From the NCBI GenBank assembly GCA_036346225.1, contig JARFIW010001110.1, positions 868,001-932,000 of the forward strand: 64,000 nucleotides of DNA. Direction: 5' to 3'. Every line of letters starts with the position of its first letter. The stretch's first letter is position 1. Made by a program: the position numbers and the translations under genes. Below the pieces are notes generated by a model. That model was not told the origin of the DNA. It was given only the letters and a program-made list of their open reading frames with translations, and ran no database searches. This stretch comes from Platerodrilus igneus. Lineage: Eukaryota > Arthropoda > Insecta > Coleoptera > Lycidae. Below, piece by piece: positions 43,823 to 55,691 of this stretch.

Positions 43823-44923
43823 ATTTTGAAAAGGTTTAAAAGTTTTGGTGATGCCGAAGGTTAGTCAATAAATTTTATCTACTCAAAGTACAACGCTTTC
43901 CAGTATCTTGAATAATTAATAATCCACAAACAATTATGCGTCCATTTCTAATGTACGGGATTGAAACATACTTCTTGTATTCCTCAAAACATGTAGTCAA
44001 TAATATAATTAATAGAAAGTGAAGTTGATTGCTAGTGCTTTAACTATGGAATTTGTATTTTCCTAAATACGTAGTCAAGGATGGCTACTAGAAAGAAATT
44101 ATATACCGATTTCGCAAGTGCCTTGTGTGATTAATAATCGACAAGAAATTAGTTCAAATACGAATTGTATTTTTCCAAAGTACCTAATTAGTATCGAGTT
44201 AACTAAATGTAAAACCATAACATTACTGTTTGAAAATGGTTTAAAATACCAAACCTTATAAAGGGTTGATATCAAAAAATCCGACCCGCGCAATACTTTT
44301 ATACAAATTTTAATAAGTTTGGTATTAGGTATAATGGTACAATTCACCCGAGGTTTGCTTTAGTTTAAAAAATCCTAAAGATTTAGGTTTCTCAGAAAAA
44401 TCTAGACCAAACTTATGTGTCATACCCTAAGACGGTTTGGAGAACTTCCTAAAATCGAGAGTATAACTTTGTAAAGGGCGGTTGGAGTTAAACAATTCCG
44501 ACGGTTTTAGATTGCCCGGGAACTAATAGATAATGTTAATATGGCTAGTCGAAGAAAACTTTTATCTAGGTTAGATATGAATGCAAAGAAATTAGAAGTT
44601 TGGGACATTTATAAGTGTAACTTTGTAGGAGGTGGTCCTATTTAAAATCTATTTACAGATTTGGACTCCCTAGAGAAATCTAATATTAGTTGATACCGAA
44701 CAAGATATATTTATCTTAAAAAAAACAAAAATAATCTTTTATATGTTCGCTAGAGGGTATGCGTGTAAAACGTTAAGGGGTGGTCGGATTTTAAATCTGT
44801 TTGCAGTTTCAGATTCTGCGTAAAATTCTAAACTAATTTGATGTGTCGCATGGTTAAAAAATTTATAAGAATGATCAGAAATCGCTGCTGGTAAAAAATT
44901 CTTAAAATCAGGGTAGCTCCCTG

Positions 44924-46115
44924 CATAGATGAAATGGGTCACCTAAAATGTGACCCATGACCCAGTGACCCAAATGAGGATGTGACCCACCACCCAGTGA
45001 CCCATGACCCAAATTGACCAAATAACCCACATTGACCCAGTGACCCACATTGGCCCAGTTACCTAAATTGACCGAAATTGATGCAGTCGCAAAAATTTTC
45101 TTACTGTCTCAAATTGGCCCCCTTTGATGTCTTCAATTAGTGGGCGAGTTTTATCGAATAACCGATTATGAAATTTGGAAATTTTATTATTAATTTTTAA
45201 TAAATATGTGCTGTTCTACAAATTATAGTTACAAAATAAATCTCAGAACTATCTGGCAGAAGGAGTAGCTGCTGTCCGAGACAATTTTAATTAGTGTGAG
45301 AATGTTTAACAATTAAATATACTAAATGATCAAAATATTATTCAACGACAGACGCAATAAAATATAAATTGAATAATCCCGTTTTCTGACATCGAGTTGA
45401 TACAGGAACATTGTTTTATATGATCTTCATCATTCTTTTAGTTAATTAGTCTTATCAAGAAAACTTGGTCTCACGGAGATTTATAAAAGTCAGCACTTCT
45501 GTATAAGGTTTAAATTACAATTAAGGTGATGTTTATTACAAAAATTACAAAAATAATGGACACTTAAAATAACCGGGTATATAATATTAAGATTTTTGCT
45601 ACAAATTATTTCAGTTCTTATGTGAAAGAATACTATTATTTGAACATACAAAATTGTATACGTTCATAACACTGCATTTTCGCGGCACAGCGCCACAGCA
45701 CGTTTCTTGAAAAACATGTAGAAATGCGTTTCATATTATATAAAAAGCGATGTATTGATTACAAAACATTTTAGCGTTTGCTTGAAATATGAAACGAATG
45801 CTAGCAACTAACGGCACCAATAAGCTTATGCATTTGTGAAAATAGTTAATAAATTGAGCTGAAAGTATGGGAAAAAGATTTTTATGACTTCAATAATTCA
45901 ATTTGTTACAGAATCAATTGGGTCAGTTTGGGTCACTGGGTCAGTTTGGGTCACCGGGTCAATTTGGGTCACTGGGTCAATGTGGGCCACTGGGTCAATG
46001 TGGGTCACTGGGTCAATCAGGGTCAGTACACGGGACCCACTGACCCAGTGACCCAAACAAAAAAGTGACCCACTTGGACCCAGTGACCCAGTTGACCCAT
46101 GACCCATTTCATTTC
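44924..46115. mobile_element. Non-autonomous hAT-like element with GTGACCCA subterminal arrays
   Basis: Flanked by an 8-base duplication GCTCCCTG (44916-44923 and 46116-46123); joining the flanks restores the Polinton terminal repeat exactly. Ends share ATGAAATGGGTCA in inverted orientation. Inside each end are arrays of GTGACCCA: left end up to about 45070, right end 45905-46110 partly in the opposite orientation. The 0.8-kb centre is AT-rich and non-coding. Eight-base duplications and subterminal repeats bound by transposase are typical of hAT elements. The minus-strand frame at 45898-46107 is only the translated repeat. Confidence 0.85.
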
Positions 46116-46665
46116 GCTCCCTGAGGGATGATGCAACCTGAAAAATTCCTAGAAATTAGGATAGCTGAGAAAAATCTTATATTAAATGATATCATACAAG
46201 ATACATGTTTCTCGTGGGTGGAAATGTGAAGAAAGATTTATCTCGCAGTGGGTATGCGTGTAAAACAATAAGGCGTAAAATTCTAGACCAATTTGATGTG
46301 TCGCCAGGCTAAATAATTTATTAAGACGGTCGGAAATCGTTACTGGTAAAAATTCTTAAAATGAGGGTAACTCCCTGGGGGATGATGCTATCTAAAAACA
46401 AGATAAATTTATCGCGAAAGATGAAATGGTTAGTCGAAGAAAACTATTTGGTTCAGAATGTTACCGGTAAAAATTCTTAAAATTGGGGTATCGCCTTAGG
46501 AAGTGATGCTATCTAAAAAATTCCTATAAATTCAGATAGCTATAAAAAATCTAATATTAATTGACACCAAACAAGATAGATTTATCTCGAAAGATGAAAT
46601 GACCAGCCGAAGAAAACTATTTGGTTCAGATGTGTGTGGAAATGAGGATGCTGGTGGAAATGAGG

Positions 46666-46968
46666 AGGCGTCGCCGTGGATCAATGTAGTAAGCGTAAGA
46701 CTACGGATCCCAAGGTCCTGGGTTCGAATCCCGACACGGCCGACTGCTTGAAAGATGGCTGGTGAGCATTTTTCACAAAAATTACACCCTCTTTCGGATG
46801 AGAGGTTAAATGGAGGTCCCGTGTTTGAGTGTTGTCACGCACGTTAAAGATCTCTACCTTGCCTGGAACGGCAAAGGTTCGGCAAAATTCTAAATTTCTA
46901 GTCAACAAAAAACTCGTCCCCTGGCCAATGTAGTACCTTCGGGTGGAGCATAGGAAATGTAAATGCAC
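46666..46968 (+). mobile_element. tRNA-derived SINE with 13-bp target duplication
   Basis: Target duplication GGTGGAAATGAGG at 46653-46665 and 46969-46981. The head (about 46672-46745) folds like a tRNA: six of seven acceptor pairs (GCCGTGG with ACACGGC), a CTACGGA anticodon-like loop as in tRNA-Arg(ACG), and a B box GGTTCGAATCC. The body has TTCGGATGAGAGGTTAAATG and AGGTCCCGTGT, which resemble a central domain I recall from SINEs of many invertebrates, name uncertain. Length 303 bases. Mobilised by an unknown LINE. Confidence 0.85.
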
Positions 46969-47010
46969 GGTGGAAATGAGGGCCCAAGATTCCTGATTTT
47001 CTTCTACGAT

Positions 47011-49222
47011 TAACTTATTTTGAAGTTTCATCAAATACCTAATAAAGTGTTTTTAAAGGGCAAAGAGCCTCTGGTACTTGTTCTTGAATTTTAATTTAAA
47101 TTTATATAGGTCATTAGAATAATCAACAAAATAATGACCATCTTTAGATAAGCATTAATAATGTGTTCTAGTTTTATAAGTATTGACGAATTGTGCACAC
47201 ATTTGCCGCTATTCTTTTATATGAAGTTATTATTTTGGAATAAGTAAACAAATATGTGCATAAGTAGAGCATAATTACTAAATATAAAAAGAGTCACTTT
47301 GCCTGTAGAGGTTCGTGTTTTTTTTTTATTTGGCTGAAATGGTTCAAAATAATATTGGGTTTCTGAGCCAACACTTGCAAGAGGCCAGTATGCCGAGATG
47401 TATTCGGTCCTCAACTGTTTTGTGATTAAGAAGTAGCGTAAATAAGCCCCTACATAGGACCACGAGTAACCGCCTGAAAGATTGCCTATTTAGAATATGG
47501 TAATGTAGCATCGTTACGGTTGTGGTTATTGATACTTTATAATGAGAAAACAACAAATTACCGTTTCCGTTATATTTACGCTCTTCAGATTAGTATATTT
47601 TTTCTCTATAAGCACACAAAGGTTATATGAATGACACCTTTAGAAAAAAAATTGGCAAAATAAATATAAGCCAATTAGGAACGAGGTGAACTAAGAAGTG
47701 TTGCGTCTGTAAGTGGAAATACGAAAATTATGTTAAACAGCAGTTGTGTGCAGAAGTAATAGATGAATGAGGTTACAGCCGTTGAAGAATAAAATGAAGA
47801 AAAATATTTTTGTCGAGGCTACAACATTTTATAATCTCTTATCTAAATAGCACTAATTACGTTAGTGGAAGTTTTAGATGCTATTGTTGCGGCTTGGTGC
47901 CTGTGGTTATGGACGGCGCCTAAATTCTTAGGCAGAATGTGTGAGTTTTGGATTCTGTTACTGACCATTATTTACAAAATAAAGTCAATATATGTACAAG
48001 TTAATAATTCTTCACCAGACTTCATGGGGCGACTGGTTTTCGGAAGGCGTTGTGGCTTGCTGCAGGCGTCGAGTGTAGGAAACATCGATGTTGTGGTGCA
48101 GCGTACCATTTGTTGCGGTGTCGGTGCAGGCTTTGATATAAGCACATTTGAGTAAAGTGTGGATCTAGGAGGGGGCGGAGTCGTGCTGCATCGCACCACT
48201 CGTTGGTACGTCGGCGTAGTGATACAGCGCTCTACTCGTGGAGGTGTCAGTGTCGGTAGACCAGGGATTAAGCACTGATCGGTAAGATATGGATGTAGGT
48301 ATCGAAAATGTGGTAAACGTCGTTGTCATTCAATGAGTCGTCGGTGTTAGCAGGCTTTAGGGTATCGTCGCTAATTTCTGAGAAGATGGCAGGCTATAAG
48401 ATATCGCTGCAGGAAGAAGATGGCAAGCTATGGAACAGCAATGCTATTTGATTACCAGGGCTATGAGGAGCTCCGAGTGAATGCCTATTACTGATCATGC
48501 AAATTCTTTTATCGTCTTTCCTTCCTATGTTTGGTATGTAGAAAAGTTCTTTACGTCGTTAATCAATCGGAATGCAGGGTTTAGTTTTGATATGTAGAAG
48601 AAGTGTGTAGGACGTTAACCAATGGAAATGCAGCGTTTGGAGTTGTTAGTATTATTGCCAGAGCTTTCCAGTGTTTTTCGGAATTGCTCTATTTCCAGCA
48701 CATGAACTTTGATAGAGGGTAATACTATTAAGTAACAGATAAATTACCTGAAGTGGATGTTACGACTCTTACTTTGTAGTCATAGCACATTCTGATTCAG
48801 TCTGTTCGTTTGTGATTTAAACTCTTGCTTTGTTTCGCCACCTTTTAATTTTTAAAACAATTTGCTATAAACTGGTAGAAATCACATTTACGGATATTTT
48901 ATTATTGGAGTTGAGAGTTCGATGTATTTCTACGTACTGGCAATTAGAAGTATTAGACGCTATGTTCCATCCAAAGTTTATCATTGTATCTGTATAAATA
49001 ATTAAATACCAAAGGCATCGCTCTTTACAGATTCTTTCTAAAAAAAGCTAATTGCTGCAAGCAGCCGCTAAGACTCGACCTATTTAATACTGTATATTAT
49101 TAAATATTCTAAATTATAGGTACTTAGTATAATAAGCTTGTTTTTGTATTTTTTAGCAGCGGCAGTAAAAGCTGGTAATTCGTCCGGCTTTCAATGATTG
49201 TCAGTGTTAATAAGAAGCTAAT
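47011..49222. other. Intergenic upstream of receptor gene B
   Basis: No gene supported. 48000-48320 is unusually G-rich and holds about three degenerate units of the type GTGCAGCGTACCA...TTGTTGCGGTGTCGG. The small open frames around 47217-47556 and 47865-48199 use alternative starts or coincide with this low-complexity stretch. Confidence 0.4.
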
Positions 49223-49447
49223 ATGAAAACAACATTTAAATCCTTAACTCTGCCCTTATTTATTATAAAAAAGTTAGGACTGTACAACGAAAATAAACCA
49301 ATGAATCTCAAGCGTAAAGTTTTTACTGTATTTTTTGTGGGGCTACTTGTCTACAACATTCTTATGGAAATTTTACAGCTATGGTATATTGAAAAAGACA
49401 TATACGAAATTGCTAGTCTTATAGAAGCAGTAACTGGGTATGGTCAG
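49223..49447 (+). CDS. Odorant receptor (7tm_6) gene B, first coding exon
   Basis: ATG at 49223; 75 codons in phase 0 ending in CAG before a GTATGA donor at 49448. The peptide fits the start of insect odorant receptors: a short cytosolic N-terminus with a KKLGLY segment (the common LGLW/LGLY motif), a basic stretch, then the first membrane span (VFTVFFVGLLVYNILMEILQL) and a polar loop leading to span two. Gene A, same strand, ends 36.6 kb upstream, so the two look like members of a tandem receptor cluster pushed apart by mobile elements. Later exons are not seen and probably lie beyond the window, past the gypsy element. Confidence 0.7.
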
Positions 49448-50157
49448 GTATGATGTTGCATCCTTTATTATAATACTTCTATGTAGTGAAGCTTTATAAT
49501 GCAGTACAAATTAAGCAGTTGACTATCGTGAGACGCGCCACACTTGTCGCACATGCTCTCTTGCCGAATATTTTTATTCGGGCATGACCTTAATTTATGA
49601 AGCAACGCCAATATGAGCGATAGATTTACCTAAGGATTTTATTTTTGTGCAGACTTAATCCTTATAGCAATAATGTGCCTTGAAAAATTAGGAACCCAAT
49701 CAAAAAGGGAGAAGCGCTGCCACCAAGGTATTTGTTTGTAATATAAAAACAGGTTCTCCTTTGATATTGCACATATCGATTTCAATTGCAAGTGCATTCA
49801 TATTGATTTCAATTGAAAGTTGCATAGAATAAATATAATGTACATTATAGATTTCTAGGGTTTTATATATAAACTAAACACAGCAAAACATTAATTTGAT
49901 TTGGAGAATGTAAAAATGAGAAAAACTGAGCTTAATCAAAAGAAAAGGGAATTTTTTGAAATGATCTACATAGCTAAAAATCCTACAGCAGTTAACGACA
50001 AAAAGGATATAAATAATTTAAGTTAACTTTATCATATACATGGAGTTTATAAAAGAACTCCTTGATTTAAAGTTTTATTTGTACACAGTAACGTTAAAAT
50101 AATAGTTATTTAACCTATATAGTGATAAAGAGAATCTTCTCAAGTTTCTTTAGAAAT
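49448..50157. other. Receptor gene B intron, nothing recognised
   Basis: AT-rich intronic sequence. No further receptor exon recognised. Confidence 0.4.
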
Positions 50158-50763
50158 CTAATAAAGTTCTATATGTGCACCATTTCTTGCCCTAGCTACG
50201 TCTAAACGATAATCAGTTTCTTTCCAGGTATTCAGGAGCATATCAGGCGTGACGGATGCTACAGCTGCAACAATACTTTCCCTCAAATGAGCAATGTCAC
50301 GGATCTTCTCGGAATAAACAGTGTTTTTTACATGTCCCCAAAAAAAGAAATCTAGTAGAGTCAAATCTGCTAAATCGAATCTTTTCACTTTGTCATTGGG
50401 CTTGATTTCATGCAGAAGTTAAATCTTATACTTACGTAGTTTAAACATCTTTCACATCACTTTGTACACGGTAGACTTAGGTATTTCCAACTCCAAAGTT
50501 CGCTTTGCCCATAACTTTTTAGGGTTACTAATACAAGATATACGGATCCGTTCCACATTCTATTCAGAGACTGAAGGCCTATCCGGTGGCTTAATTTTTA
50601 AGACACTACCTGTTTCTCGACAGTGATTATACCACTGCAGAATAGTTTTGTTAGTAGGTGCATCACCGCCATATTCACGTCGATAATTACACTGAACTGT
50701 GATCACTGAACTCGATTGAATAAACCAAATCACACACTGAGCTTTCTGCTGTGGCGTAGCCAT
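50158..50763 (-). pseudogene. Mariner/Tc1-related transposase with deleted catalytic core
   Basis: On the minus strand the ATG at 50763 starts MATPQQKAQCVIWFI, the HTH/DUF4817-type head common in arthropod mariner-related elements, followed by TNKTILQWYNHCRETGSV. After frame changes a SPKK/STVYKV-like second HTH appears (about 50460-50520). Then the sequence jumps to the C-terminal end, ADLTLLDFFFWGHVKNTVY, which normally follows the last catalytic residue. About half of the protein, including most of the DDE/DDD core, is therefore missing. It lies in the presumed intron of receptor gene B. Confidence 0.75.
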
Positions 50764-51010
50764 GACTGGTAAGTGGTGACTGCCGGCCGGCGGAAGCCGT
50801 AGCATTCTTCCCCCACCACGCTCGTTCCAGGCCACGCACTGCGATCGAATATAAAACAATCTTGACAATATACTAAACTCAAGTTTAAAACCCGAAAGCT
50901 TATTACTGATTTCATTTTTTATTATGATTTTTTAAGTCAAGTTTTTTTATAAACTCTCTGTATTATAAATTAATTGGTAATAAATTCATCTTTGTATATA
51001 GGTTCATATG

Positions 51011-51012
<2 letters not shown>

Positions 51013-51071
<59 letters not shown>
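51013..51071. repeat. (TA)n microsatellite
   Basis: Alternating TA of about 59 bases. Confidence 0.95.
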
Positions 51072-51074
<3 letters not shown>

Positions 51075-51682
51075 TTTTAGTTGGTTGGAAATATATATTG
51101 CAATAATAACTCATTGTGACATAACGTCTCATAGGTGAGGTTACATATTAATATACAATACAATTTATTTCGGCTTAAAAATTTTGGGCATGCATAATTT
51201 ATGAGATTAACGATTAAATATTAAGTTATCTATATTATCTTGAAAATTTTGTGCGTCATAAAATTAATTATGGAGTTACTGAACAATCAAATTAAGATTA
51301 AAGTGTGCATCGTTGTTATAGAGAAGACTTTGGGTTTTAGTATGAGTGAGTGACTACTCAGAAGTTATAGTTTTGTTAGTTTTAAGATACTGTTTGTAAG
51401 GCAAACCCGTTGTGGCAACTTTTGGACTCTACTTTTAGATTTTAATATGTGTATAAGGGTGTTCCTTTATTACAAGTTATATAAAAGATATTGGTTGCCA
51501 GAGAAAAGCTGTTGAGCATGTAGGAATCGTTATTTGAAGGATTGTTTGTTAAAAAATATTTCGTGTCTTTATAAGTTTGACGTCTGGTTCCAGTGGTTAC
51601 ATTTAACTGTTGTTAACCGCTTCAGACCACAAAATCTTTTGTTGTCGTCCAACATTCGAGCATCTATAGTGCACAGCCCTTT

Positions 51683-51683
<1 letters not shown>
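51072..51683. other. Intron, nothing recognised
   Basis: AT-rich spacer between two TA repeats; no gene seen. Confidence 0.4.

Positions 51684-51747
<64 letters not shown>
51684..51747. repeat. (TA)n microsatellite, target of the gypsy insertion
   Basis: Alternating TA, interrupted near its end by TGTA. The last five bases TATAT (51743-51747) are repeated right after the gypsy 3' LTR at 60897-60901. Confidence 0.9.
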
Positions 51748-53586
51748 TGTAATGTATAAGGGAGCTACCAAGAGTTCTAAGGGTTGTTTAGTACAAGGTA
51801 GTATATGCCAAGCAAAATAATCCACATATTTGATCACATAAACTTAAAAATATATGTTTGCCGTATTTTACATATGCTAAAATACCATTTAAAATGGTAG
51901 TTGAAATTAAGTGCCAAAAGGTAATATTAAAATGACTAAATGACGTAGTAAGATGTACAGTGCTCAAGGGTTTATACCGAGTTTGAATTTTAAAGGCCAT
52001 TGAAAGTACATTTGCCGTCCAAAAACCGGATGCGTCTATGGATGTTCACTATCAACCACGCATCCAGGTTCAAGTGTGATTTATTTTGGTTTTTCATTTT
52101 AAATAGAATCAACTTTTGGACAATATTTGTAAGCTCAAAATTATTAGTTATAACAACGTCAAATGTGATTGATGAACTGTAAATATTTAGGACCAATACT
52201 AAAATTTTATGTAAATTGTGAAAGTGTAAAAGGACATGAACTATGGTATGTGCGACACAAACGAAATGTTAGGATGTTATTGGACAATTTAGTTATGTAC
52301 TTTAATGTGTAGTAGGCAAGAAAAGTTAAAATGGTCGCCTTGGAAAGCAAACAACGGGAGACTATTTCGAAATTTATTTGTAAAAAGACGTGTTTTTCAT
52401 ACTGTGCTAATTTGTATCAAGAGTTTTAAAAAAAGTTAATAAAAGTATTTGATTTTAAAAAGTTTTGATTGAGTAAAGAAGCGTAAAGAAGTAACAGCGA
52501 CGAAAGTAAAAGTGTAAAGAGTGGTGATTGTGCGACGGCGAAGCGACGGATAAGTATATAGATTTGAAACGATATTGGGAAAGGTAGCAGGAAATCGAGT
52601 AGTTATATATAAAGGGACGAAGTTGGATTTGGATATTGATTTATAGATTTGTAGCAGGACATCGAGAGGAAATATATAAGGAACGGATTTGGATTTGGAT
52701 AGAGAGTTATAGCGATTTATAGGTAGCAGGACATAGAGAGGACATATATAAGGAACGGAGTTGGATTTGGATAGCGATATTAGGTAGCAGGACATCGAAA
52801 GGAAACATATAAAGGAAAGAAGTTGGATTTGGATAGCGATTTATAGATTTGTAGCGGGGCATCGAGCAATTTAACAGGACGGCGAGTAGATTTGAATTAA
52901 ATACGAAGAAGCGGACGGATTGATTGAGAATACGAGGAGCGGAATTTAGGAGAGCAACAATTGGTAGTGGAGGATTAAAAGCAGAAATTAGCACAGGGGA
53001 AGTTACATCACAGGGTATTCAATATTCTAAATTAGGGTTAATTATTTCAGGTATTGGGGAGCAGCTAAAATTTTGAGAAGGACACCTGGAGGCGATACAC
53101 AAATTCATCTGTTAGGACAACCGTGTAAAGACGCATACGGCGACAAGGATTTTGAGCCAGCAGTTAGAGCGGCCAACAACGAAGTGTAAACCAGGTGAGT
53201 GCTGAAATATCTTAAAACGTCAAAACAGTCATAAATTTTGGTAGTAATTTAATTTGGCACAAAGCAACGTTGATCGTAGTAAAATTTTGGCATATACAAA
53301 GGTAGAGTAAAAATTTAGTACTAAAACAAAAGAGTGCACTTTGGTTGGACTTTGCACATCTACTTATAACAGAACTCACTATAAGTAGGTGGACACCCTG
53401 AGATTTAAGAGCTTAAATAGTCGAGGCATTGAAATAAATAGTTAATTAAAGAACCAACCAAACGTTGCAAGTACGGGGCGTGCATTAGGTGTGCACATTT
53501 CTTAAAAGGCGCGACAAAAAGGGGTAAAATAAAATAAAAATTTAAAGAATATAGAAGAAAGAGTGACAGACAGTGAGTTTTAGTAA
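51748..53586 (+). repeat. Gypsy family A 5' LTR
   Basis: Starts TGTAATGTATAAGGGAGC and ends TTTTAGTAA. It contains a tandem region (52570-52860) of roughly 60-base units with GTAGCAGGACATCGAGAGGA and TTGGATTTGGATAG; this copy has one unit more than the 3' LTR. The minus-strand frames in this region are translated repeat. Confidence 0.93.
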
Positions 53587-53589
53587 AGG

Positions 53590-53608
53590 TGGCGCCCAAC
53601 GTGGGGCT
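53590..53608 (+). other. Primer-binding site, tRNA-Lys(CUU)
   Basis: TGGCGCCCAACGTGGGGCT, three bases after the LTR. It is complementary to the 3' end of insect tRNA-Lys(CUU) as I recall it. Confidence 0.8.
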
Positions 53609-53731
53609 GAAAGAAAGGCTAGATCGAGTGAAATTAGACAGAAATAGTAGTAGGATACGGGAGCCTGAGATTAGGTGGGGCCCGTAGTTTAGATATTTTC
53701 AGGCAAAGGAGTTCAAAAATAGGCTGCAGAG

Positions 53732-55653
53732 ATGACGGACCCAGAAATGAAACGGATTACGAGACCGGGACGGATATACGGAATTGAAGCACTTACGACA
53801 CTAAACGATGAAATTAGGACACAAGACATAGAGTTAGACGCAGGCGGAGACATCCAGTAGATGGAGGTGAGGCAGACAGAGCCGGAGGGGTTAGACATGG
53901 ACACGGACCAGGCGACGGCACCGGAGGTAAGGGTAGCAGAAGCCGACGCAACCCAGGTCATTATGAGATTTCTGATGAGCATGCAAACAAATTTAAAGAA
54001 CGATTTTAAAACTTCACACAAGGAACTGAAGACGGACTTAACAAAACAAATTGCAGATTTACGTACGGAACAAAAAGAGTCGCGGACGGTTTTTGAAACT
54101 TCACAGACGGAACAAAAAGAGGCAAATACGCATCTAACTAACAAAATAACGACTTTAACGAACCAAATTACAGATTCGCACACTGAGTTAACTAACAAAA
54201 TTTCCGATTCACACACCGAACTGAGGAATGAGTTTAGGACGGCACACGCGGAACTGACGGCCAAACTGAATTATACCCAGGACTATCTACTCACGCAAAT
54301 GCAAAACGTAAAGGACGACATAAGGACTGAGGTACACGAAAAAATAGACAGAATAGATGACAAATTAGAAAATACACGGGTACAGATTCAGGGAGACTTG
54401 AACGCGACAAAAACGGACCTACGAACGGAAATTAAGACACGGGTAGAGACAGTCGAGGAGACGATGGTCAGCGGGTTTACGACATTAAATTCAGAAATTC
54501 AAACATGCGACAAAAGACATTTGACAAACTACAGAAATTTAGGACAAACTTTAGAGACGATACAGAACGAAAATATGAACACTAAGACACAACTGGACGA
54601 AAAACTTGACGACAAAGTCACTGTATTAGAAAACCGGGTAGGACATGACGTAAGACAGATACAGGAAAAATTGGACGACCTAGAACGAAGGCGCATTGGA
54701 CTGGACTACGGACAGCACATTAAATTGAACCGGGACGCGTTACCTAAATTTGAAGGACGGAGGACGGAACAACCAATGGGATTTTTAGACAGACTGGACG
54801 AAATCGTCGAAACGGAAAACGAAAGGACTAAATTACAGATAGTAGGGGCGACGTTGGCAGGGAACGCGGAAAAGTGGCACAACATCATACGCCGACAGTA
54901 CGACACATACGCGGAATTTCGACGATTATTTGTGGAACAGTTCTGGAGCAACACGCACCAGACGGACATACGAACAAACTTAATCACGGGACACTACAGT
55001 AGGACACACGGGACACGCGAAGAATACGCAATCAACAAATTCAACCAGGCACAGCACTTGACCCCAAAATTGGGCGAGGACGACATAGTTTTACTACTTG
55101 CGGGCCACATGGAACCGGAAGTGACAAAGATGGTCGTGGTACATAATGTAAAAACACTGCGGGAATTTTTAGGCGTCATGAGAAACTTCGATTTAGCAAC
55201 GGCACTGGAGGCGAAAACGCGGACAAGTTATTGGGAACAAAACCGGGGTTACAGGAAGACAACCGACGACATGCGTACCACGAACAGCGACATAACCACA
55301 GACAGGACAATTTCAATCACGAACAGCGACCCAACTATCGACAGGACTATTTTAATCACGGACACCGAAATCACTGGGGACACGACGTAAACAGAAGACC
55401 ATACTACAATAGGGAACACCGGGGGAACGACTCACAAGGACAAAACAGGTACCAGCACGACAACGCGGATGACGGCCGGATTACAGGGGGCGGAACACAG
55501 AACGGATACAGCCGGACGGACAGAGACGCCAACGTCCACCACATAATGACAAGCGCAAGGACTCAGGACACGGATAAAATTGAAGTGGTGCAGATACACG
55601 AGGCACCATCAGGAGAAAAAAAAACGCAAATTTTTGGAAGAACGAATGTCTAG
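53732..55653 (+). pseudogene. gag: Gypsy family A Gag, one stop and one frameshift
   Basis: The frame opens with an ATG at 53732, meets TAG at 53858-53860, and continues from ATG 53861 to 55390. Residues about 40-275 are a long heptad-patterned coiled coil built of Glu/Lys/Thr/Asp-rich units (TELTNKISDSHTELRNEF); residues about 285-460 form the gypsy capsid domain (GFLDRLDEIV, NAEKWHNIIRR, FRRLFVEQFW). The tail reads sensibly only in the -1 frame (55231-55653): a His/Asn/Arg-rich repeat (RHNHRQDNFNHEQRPNYRQ) in place of CCHC knuckles. The frame change near 55240-55390 may be damage or a -1 shift. It packages the element RNA. Confidence 0.8.
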
Positions 55654-55691
55654 GATTAAAGATCGACGTAGGTTATAGTTTAAAAGACTTA

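Larger units (their letters stand above)
23059..47010. mobile_element. Older Polinton/Maverick remnant, host of the nested element
   Basis: Recovered in two blocks: 23059-23441 (18-bp array and ATPase 3' part) and 40355 to about 47010 (next gene, cargo genes, subterminal DNA, right terminal repeat). Both are collinear with the nested Polinton: 23059-23184 with 34556-34645, 23185-23441 with 35257-35510, 40355-40818 with about 35515-36040, 43880-44350 with about 39050-39400, and 44540-46652 with the terminal repeat. Everything left of the 18-bp array (polymerase, capsid genes, left terminal repeat) is missing. The exact right end is unclear because the last bases after the SINE are diverged. 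Confidence 0.75.
43880..47010 (-). repeat. Older Polinton right subterminal DNA and terminal repeat, twice interrupted
   Basis: 43880-44350 matches the right subterminal region of the nested element. 44540-44923 and 46116-46665 match its terminal repeat, including the AGTCGAAGAAAACTATTTGG units at about 46433 and 46605 and the GATGTGTGTGGAAATG outer part at about 46628. A hAT-like element (44924-46115) and a SINE (46666-46968) interrupt it. The outermost piece after the SINE (46969 to about 47010) matches only weakly. Confidence 0.8.

Noticed and set aside
45898..46107. Repetitive proline/aspartate-rich protein
   Set aside because: Translation of the GTGACCCA array of the hAT-like element.
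46672..46745. A tRNA-Arg gene
   Set aside because: The fold is imperfect (acceptor and T-stem mismatches) and it is the head of a 303-base SINE with its own target duplication.
47865..48155. Small gene in the G-rich stretch
   Set aside because: Alternative start, low-complexity degenerate repeats, no family pattern.
52436..52994. Minus-strand frames in the gypsy LTR, repeated at 59808-60304
   Set aside because: They are reverse translations of the tandem LTR repeat, present in both LTRs because the DNA is duplicated.
53713..54264. Serine- and valine-rich minus-strand protein
   Set aside because: Antisense shadow of the gag coiled coil.
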